The position numbers and the translations under genes are program-made. Below, piece after piece: positions 14,360 through 18,178 of a stretch of DNA of 18,178 bases. Within the stretch, counting starts at the first letter, position 1. Each line of letters opens with the position of its first letter. Below the pieces are notes generated by a model, which saw nothing but the letters and a program-made list of their open reading frames with translations, was not told the DNA's origin and did no database searches. The DNA is from Actinomycetota bacterium (GTDB taxonomy: Bacteria > Actinomycetota > Rubrobacteria > Rubrobacterales > Rubrobacteraceae): NCBI GenBank assembly GCA_020200675.1, contig JAIVIG010000312.1, forward strand, positions 1-18,178, written 5' to 3'.

Positions 14360-15595
14360 CTACGGAGCGTAGGAAATTTTTTCGACCGAGCCGGTGGCTC
14401 GCGCAAGGAAGAAGAGATCCCCTTCGCTGCCCTCCTTGAGATCCACGGGGAACTCGCCGGCCCCCGAGGCGAAGCTGGTCGCCGTATCCGTTGCGATATC
14501 GTACCTTGCTATCCACCCCCCGCAGAAGTCCGCGAAGAAGTAGTCGCCGAGATAGTCATCCGGGAATGGTGAGTTGGCGTCCGAGGGCGGATTGTAGAAA
14601 GCGCCGCCGGTGATCGCGCAACCGGAACCGTGCGTGTAGGCGTAGAGAAGGGGATAGCCGTAATAGCCGCGACGCTTCTTATGCCGACGCTTCCCCTTCT
14701 TCTTACGAACTGGTGCGTACCTGTAAGGTCCCTCGTAGACTGGCCACCCATAGTTGGCGCCCGGGACGCCGTCGTTGATCTCCTCCCAGAGCTTCTGTCC
14801 GACGTCGTTGATAAAGATCCTACCCGTGTCGGGCTGGACGTCGAAGCTGTAGGGGTTCCGAAGCCCCCGCGCCCAAATAGCCTGGTTTTGACCTGTAGTG
14901 TAGTCGATGAACGGGTTGTCCGTGGGGATCGAACCGTCCTTGTTTATCCTGAGCATCTTGCCGAGGGTGGTGTACAGGGACTGGGCGGCCAACGGCCTGG
15001 CATTCTCGCCGACCGCCACGTAGAGCTTGTCCTCTTCCCCCGCGCCTTCGCCGAAGTGTATGGCCCCGCCGTTGTGGTTCTGCGCCTCCGACAGGGGAGG
15101 TAGCTCGAAGATGGGATCCTCATTCTCGATATCGGCCACGACGTTGCCGTTGTCTAAGCTAGCCGGAAATCGCGACACACGGTTGTGGAAATAGGTGTCG
15201 AAGGTGGTGTAGTAGACGTAGACGTAGTCGGTAGTTTCAGGGGTGCTAAGGTCGAAGTCAGGGTCGAAGGCGACGCCTAGAAGGCCTCGCTCTCCTCTCC
15301 GGTCAACTTTGCTTGAAATATCAAGAAACGGCGTACTCTGCAACGTGCCGTCTGTGTCGACGACCTGCATAGTACCAGCCTGCTCGGTCACGAACAGCTT
15401 GCCGTCGGGCGCGAATTGCATAGCCGTGGGACGTGTCAGGCCTCCAACAAGGCGTTCCTGAGTGAACTCCCCCGACGTCAGGTTAACCCCGGATGCGGGC
15501 TTGCTAAAGAGAAAGATCGGCAGCAGCCCCAATAGCAGGGCCAGGGAGATCACCAACAGCAACTTGTACCCGATCATCGGTCTATATCCCGACAT
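14360..15595 (-). CDS. Exported PQQ-dependent sugar dehydrogenase (GSDH/YliI family)
   Basis: The 411-residue protein is a six-bladed beta-propeller of the glucose/sorbosone dehydrogenase family, which oxidises aldoses outside the membrane with PQQ and calcium. Residues 8-30 (IGYKLLLVISLALLLGLLPIFLF) form a signal peptide or membrane anchor. Family blocks follow: GLTRPTAMQFAPDGKLFVTEQAG, RGERGLLGVAFDPDF, QNHNGGAIHFGEG (172-184), IWARGLRNPYSFDVQPDTG, NDVGQKLWEEIND, ANYGWPVYEG, and SGCAITGGAFYNP with DYFFADFCGGWI. A very basic loop (residues 297-310, RKKKGKRRHKKRRG) is inserted before the last blade and is unusual. The ATG at 15595 has GAGAGGAAACAAT before it and places the signal peptide correctly; an in-frame start 63 bases upstream is less likely. 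PQQ synthesis genes are not present. The gene has lower GC than its neighbours, which could indicate transfer. Confidence 0.88.
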   Translation of the reverse strand: MSGYRPMIGYKLLLVISLALLLGLLPIFLFSKPASGVNLTSGEFTQERLVGGLTRPTAMQFAPDGKLFVTEQAGTMQVVDTDGTLQSTPFLDISSKVDRRGERGLLGVAFDPDFDLSTPETTDYVYVYYTTFDTYFHNRVSRFPASLDNGNVVADIENEDPIFELPPLSEAQNHNGGAIHFGEGAGEEDKLYVAVGENARPLAAQSLYTTLGKMLRINKDGSIPTDNPFIDYTTGQNQAIWARGLRNPYSFDVQPDTGRIFINDVGQKLWEEINDGVPGANYGWPVYEGPYRYAPVRKKKGKRRHKKRRGYYGYPLLYAYTHGSGCAITGGAFYNPPSDANSPFPDDYLGDYFFADFCGGWIARYDIATDTATSFASGAGEFPVDLKEGSEGDLFFLARATGSVEKISYAP

Positions 15596-15746
15596 ATTGT
15601 TTCCTCTCGCCTTATAGACGCAGCCTGCTTGAAAGGCTAGCGCTTCTTTGGATATCACAATCGTTATCGGTTCAAGAGGAGGAAAACTTTAGGGTGAGCA
15701 AGCATATTTTCCAGCGAGCTTCGAAAAAATCGGTAGGTTGGCCCGG
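15596..15746. other. AT-rich gap between aat and the sugar dehydrogenase gene
   Basis: About 150 bases, clearly more AT-rich than the flanks, without a gene. On the minus strand it has ATTTTTT shortly after the aat stop, perhaps part of a terminator, and TTGAAC at about 15668-15673 followed by CGATAACGATTGTGATATC. That could be a promoter with suboptimal spacing for the sugar dehydrogenase. The assignment is weak. Confidence 0.3.
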
Positions 15747-16319
15747 CTAGATGAAGCTGCGCGAGAGCTTTAGGGCTTCTTTTAGTCTCTTGAGATACTC
15801 GTGTTCGGGGATCTCGACGGCGCCCAGAGACGCGAGGTGGTCGTTCTGGATCTGGCAGTCGAGCAACACGTACCCCCGCTCCTCAAGACGCTCGACAAGG
15901 CTTACCAAGCAGATCTTCGAGGCGTCGCGCATCCAACTGAACATCGACTCCCCCATGAACGCGCCACCCAAAGTGACGCCGTAGAGGCCGCCCACGAGCT
16001 CGTCATCCCTGTACGCTTCGACGCTATGCGCCTTTCCCTCTTCGTGCAGCGCCACGAAGCCCCTTATAATCTCCTCGCTGATCCAGGTCTCCGGCCGCCG
16101 CGAGCAGGCCCGGATCACACGCTCGAAGTCCCGGTCTACGCGCACCTCGTAGACGCCCTTGCGAACGATGCGCGTGAGAGACTTCGAGACGTGCAGCGAG
16201 TCGAGCTCCAGGACCGCCCGGGGGTCCGAGCGGTAGAACTGTATCCCCCCGTACCGGTCGGCCATCGGGAAGGCTCCGGCGCGGTAACAGGACTCGAGTA
16301 TCTCCGGGGTCAACCTCAC
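15747..16319 (-). CDS. aat: Leucyl/phenylalanyl-tRNA-protein transferase
   Basis: This cytosolic enzyme adds Leu or Phe from aminoacyl-tRNA to proteins with N-terminal Arg or Lys, marking them for ClpS/ClpAP-type degradation (the bacterial N-degron pathway). The 190 residues cover the whole catalytic domain. Seen: YRAGAFPMAD (12-21), FYRSDPRAVLELDSLHVSKSL (28-48), TWI (78-80), GGLYGVTLGGAFMGESMFS (110-128), ASK (133-135) and DCQ (154-156). E124, D154 and Q156 have the same spacing as E. coli E156, D186 and Q188, the catalytic residues, so the enzyme should be active. It is shorter than the E. coli protein because the N-terminal domain is reduced. The start is GTG at 16319 with a weak ribosome binding site. 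It is divergent from the DUF1499 remnant. Confidence 0.95.
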   Translation of the reverse strand: MRLTPEILESCYRAGAFPMADRYGGIQFYRSDPRAVLELDSLHVSKSLTRIVRKGVYEVRVDRDFERVIRACSRRPETWISEEIIRGFVALHEEGKAHSVEAYRDDELVGGLYGVTLGGAFMGESMFSWMRDASKICLVSLVERLEERGYVLLDCQIQNDHLASLGAVEIPEHEYLKRLKEALKLSRSFI

Positions 16320-16353
16320 GACCTAAAGCTACCAGCTGCCCGGTCGAGACGTC

Positions 16354-16359
16354 TACAAT
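16354..16359 (+). promoter_or_regulatory. -10 box of a leaderless-type promoter
   Basis: TACAAT ends exactly six bases before the A of the ATG at 16366. That places the transcription start on the start codon itself, the layout of leaderless genes common in actinobacteria. No Shine-Dalgarno precedes the ATG, and no clear -35 is visible. It suggests the DUF1499 gene was a real, expressed gene before its damage. Confidence 0.5.
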
Positions 16360-16365
16360 GTGGGC

Positions 16366-16654
16366 ATGAAGGAACTCCTCCCCGATCCAAAACGCCTTGG
16401 CTCCGCGAGCACGGCCCGCACCTATCCCGTGGAGGCAGAGAAGCTCACCCGCACCGTCAAAGAGACCATCGGGGAGCTACCCAGGTGGACACTTGCGGGC
16501 TCGTCGGAGACAGAGGTTCGAGCGTCGCGCAGGTCCCGTTTCGTTCCGGAGCGCCTCCCGCGTCGGGCTCTGGAAAATTGGCCAGAACAGGCGGAACCTG
16601 GACGAGCTGATGGCCGAGATCTACCGAAAGCTAACGGCTGAAAATCAGGGTTAG
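16366..16654 (+). pseudogene. DUF1499 family protein, broken by internal deletion and frameshift
   Basis: The first frame (ATG at 16366) gives MKELLPDPKRLGSASTAR, then TYPVEAEKLTRTVKETIGELPRW and TLAGSSETEVRA, which resembles the first half of small DUF1499 proteins. After about 16530 this frame loses similarity. The second half of the family appears in another frame, FRSASRVGLWKIGQNRRNLDELMAEIYRKLTAENQG, ending at 16654; the SxSRVG...GQNxRN block is the DUF1499 signature. Roughly 20-30 residues normally lie between the two parts (the FxDDVTVRV strands) and are missing. The gene has therefore lost an internal piece as well as its frame. The family is of unknown function. Confidence 0.7.
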
Positions 16655-16688
16655 AGGCAGCATCCCTTGTAGTTCTCCGCAGCCCGGA

Positions 16689-17774
16689 CTACTCCGGCTT
16701 CTTTAGAGGTTCTTCCCGCCGGGACCTGTCTCTAAGATCGGCGTGCGCCAGGGGCGCGACCTTTCCGACCTTTTCGCCGTGCAGATCGGTCACCGTTTGG
16801 ACCTTCATCTCCTCCGAAACTCGCACGCCCCTCCCGGCGAGGGCGGCGAGGGCAGCGGGGGCGACGGCGCGGGATGCGCCGTCGGAGATCTTGAGCGCGA
16901 AGCCCCAACCCGGCTCCACGGGACTGGCGGCGGCGAAGACGCCCTCGGCCCCGCTCTTTGCGATAAGGTCCGTGGCTTCCATGAGCCTGGTGTCGAAGCG
17001 GCCCGTCCCCGCGACCATGCCCGGGTACTCGCGCATCGCATCCCGGACGCGCACCACGGCCTCCAGAAGATCCTCGGGGAAGTCTTCGGCGCCACCGGCG
17101 GCGAGGCAGGCGAAGCCCAGGGCCAGGTTCTCGAGCGGGAGGGCGAAGACCGGGACGCTGCAGCCGTCCCCGGCGAGCCGCACCTCTTCGGGCTCCATGC
17201 TACAAAGCTTCGCCACGGTGCGCCGCACAAGCTTCTGGAGCGGGCCTTCGGCGTCCCGGTACCCGGCGGGGTCCCATCCGGCGTGGACGCAAACGGCGAG
17301 CATCCCGGCGTGTTTGCCCGAGCAGTTTCCGTGGATGTGGCGAGGCTGCTCGCCGTTGCGGGCCAATCGGGCGGCCGTGGGGGCGTGCCTCGGCGGATGG
17401 ATCCCGTTCTGGAGGTCGTCCTCGGAGAGACCGGCCTTGCGCAGGATCGAACGCACCGCGGCGAGGTGTCTGGGCTCGGCGCTGTGGGAGGCGCAGGCGA
17501 CCGCGAGCTCCTCGCTCGTGAGCCCGAAGGCGTCCGCCGCCCCGGAGAAGACTAGCGGCAGCGCCTGGAAGGGTTTCGCCGAGGACCGCAGGTGGACGTA
17601 ACCCGCGGGATCTCCCAACGAGTCCAACGTCTCTCCCCGCACGTCCCGTACGACGTAGCGGCCGCGGTGGACGCTCTCGACGAGGTCCCCGCGCCACACG
17701 GCGACGACGGGCGCGTCGAACGGCGCGTCGGTGTGCGCGGCGCGTGCGGGTTCGGCGGAGGAACGAGGCTCCAA
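16689..17774 (-). CDS. Asparaginase, R. etli (ReAV) type
   Basis: The 361-residue enzyme belongs to PF06089, the serine/lysine asparaginases unrelated to E. coli AnsA/AnsB, which hydrolyse asparagine to aspartate and ammonia. Motifs: HLRSSAKPFQALPLV (62-75), ACASHSAEPRHL (94-104), HIHGNCSGKHAGMLAVC (146-162) and AGDGCSVPVFALPL (201-214). The spacing of S64, K67, S96, C151, K154 and C205 equals that of Ser48, Lys51, Ser80 and the zinc ligands Cys135, Lys138 and Cys189 of R. etli ReAV as I recall them. The catalytic and metal sites are therefore complete. The start is TTG at 17774, five bases after the preceding stop, with AGGAG ten bases upstream. The frame is open further upstream, but only across the neighbouring gene. 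No signal peptide is seen, so it is cytoplasmic. Confidence 0.92.
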   Translation of the reverse strand: MEPRSSAEPARAAHTDAPFDAPVVAVWRGDLVESVHRGRYVVRDVRGETLDSLGDPAGYVHLRSSAKPFQALPLVFSGAADAFGLTSEELAVACASHSAEPRHLAAVRSILRKAGLSEDDLQNGIHPPRHAPTAARLARNGEQPRHIHGNCSGKHAGMLAVCVHAGWDPAGYRDAEGPLQKLVRRTVAKLCSMEPEEVRLAGDGCSVPVFALPLENLALGFACLAAGGAEDFPEDLLEAVVRVRDAMREYPGMVAGTGRFDTRLMEATDLIAKSGAEGVFAAASPVEPGWGFALKISDGASRAVAPAALAALAGRGVRVSEEMKVQTVTDLHGEKVGKVAPLAHADLRDRSRREEPLKKPE

Positions 17775-17779
17775 GGAGC

Positions 17780-18148
17780 CTATGCTCCTGTGAGGCGGAT
17801 GATGCGCAGGGTGACGAGGTCCTGGGCGATGCGCATCCGGCACATCGCCGCCTGGAAGTCGCCTGCCTCGTGGTACTCCCGCGCCTCCCCGATGAGATCC
17901 CGGAGCCTGGCGAGGACCTCCTCGTCTGGTCCTTTCGCACCGCCGGGTCCGGTCCCCCGCACGCTCGCCTCGGCCATGCCCATCACGACCCGGGCGCGCC
18001 TCTCGGCCCACATCGAGAGCATCGCGTAGTCCAGGTAGCTGTTTATCCGCAGGAGATGCCCGACCCGGAGCGCTGCCGGGGCTTTCTCCGGGGTGTACTC
18101 GCCGGACGCGCGTTCGCCCTTCAAGGGCTCGCCCGTCACGGGAACCAC
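17780..18148 (-). CDS. Small helical protein of unknown function, cotranscribed with asparaginase
   Basis: The 122-residue ORF is not recognised. Residues about 28-60 (RVGHLLRINSYLDYAMLSMWAERRARVVMGMAEA) and 78-118 (DEEVLARLRDLIGEAREYHEAGDFQAAMCRMRIAQDLVTLRIIRL) look like long amphipathic helices, separated by a Gly/Pro-rich linker. This suggests a helical bundle or oligomer. It ends five bases before the asparaginase start, and that gene's ribosome binding site overlaps its end, so the two are coupled. The start is uncertain: GTG at 18148 has no strong ribosome binding site, and the window ends 30 bases upstream. Confidence 0.6.
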   Translation of the reverse strand: MVPVTGEPLKGERASGEYTPEKAPAALRVGHLLRINSYLDYAMLSMWAERRARVVMGMAEASVRGTGPGGAKGPDEEVLARLRDLIGEAREYHEAGDFQAAMCRMRIAQDLVTLRIIRLTGA

Positions 18149-18178
18149 CGCCGGATGTTATTGGAGAGGACACCCGCC

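Noticed and set aside
13353..14516. 387-residue minus-strand ORF over the PAC2 gene
   Set aside because: It is Arg/Gly/Pro-rich and runs in another frame of a clear PAC2 gene.
15611..15616. TATAAG as the -10 box of the sugar dehydrogenase gene
   Set aside because: The start site would fall inside or next to the ribosome binding site, leaving an unusably short leader.
1..18178. CRISPR array, tRNA, rRNA, complete insertion sequence or phage genes
   Set aside because: No regularly spaced long repeats, no tRNA-like cloverleaf and no transposase or integrase motifs were seen. The only short tandem repeats are the heptamers at 5731-5758.

Overview
The window is a gene-dense, high-GC bacterial chromosome segment. 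Several traits suggest a Rubrobacter-like deep-branching actinobacterium: many GTG and TTG starts, a prolyl-tRNA synthetase of the short archaeal/eukaryotic-like type, a PAC2-family protein, an R. etli-type asparaginase, an extracellular Big_5/SbsA-type Ig-like domain, and one probable leaderless promoter. The assignment is an inference from gene content; there is no rRNA or other taxonomic marker here.

Layout, left to right. (1) Positions 1-490 hold the C-terminal end of an exported Ig-like-domain protein, followed by a GC-rich terminator. (2) Positions 567-2006, minus strand: proS. (3) Positions 2128-3748, minus strand: a PadR regulator translationally coupled to a protein with a permease-prefix/HAAS-like N-terminus and a membrane domain, then a second diverged copy split by a frameshift. 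A palindrome that is probably the PadR operator precedes padR. (4) Positions 3846-5117, minus strand: serS. (5) Positions 5180-8999, minus strand: a probable phenolic-lipid cluster containing a flavin monooxygenase (broken), a nitroreductase, a type III polyketide synthase and an ICMT-family methyltransferase. Apart from the nitroreductase, the set matches Streptomyces srsABC and, in part, Bacillus bpsAB. (6) Positions 9402-13282, plus strand: a tightly packed run of fabF-like KAS II, PrxQ-type peroxiredoxin, DJ-1/PfpI protein, larE-like sulfur transferase and a DUF456 membrane protein. (7) Positions 13331-16319, minus strand: a PAC2 protein, an exported PQQ-type sugar dehydrogenase and aat. 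(8) Positions 16366-16654, plus strand: a DUF1499 gene broken by deletion and frameshift, behind a leaderless-type promoter. (9) Positions 16689-18148, minus strand: a small helical protein of unknown function and an asparaginase.

The most interesting part is the phenolic-lipid cluster. The type III PKS keeps its Cys-His-Asn triad and the methyltransferase looks intact. The SrsC-like hydroxylase has lost the segment that should carry the second FAD motif (GDAAH) and changes frame at the same place. The expected product would therefore be an O-methylated alkylresorcinol or alkylpyrone, without ring hydroxylation to a quinone. The PKS stop codon lies inside a perfect 18-bp hairpin flanked by heptamer repeats. 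Three genes in 18 kb carry frame-breaking lesions, two of them combined with internal deletions. That is either real gene decay or an assembly problem, and reads would decide it. I found no tRNA, rRNA, CRISPR array or complete insertion sequence.
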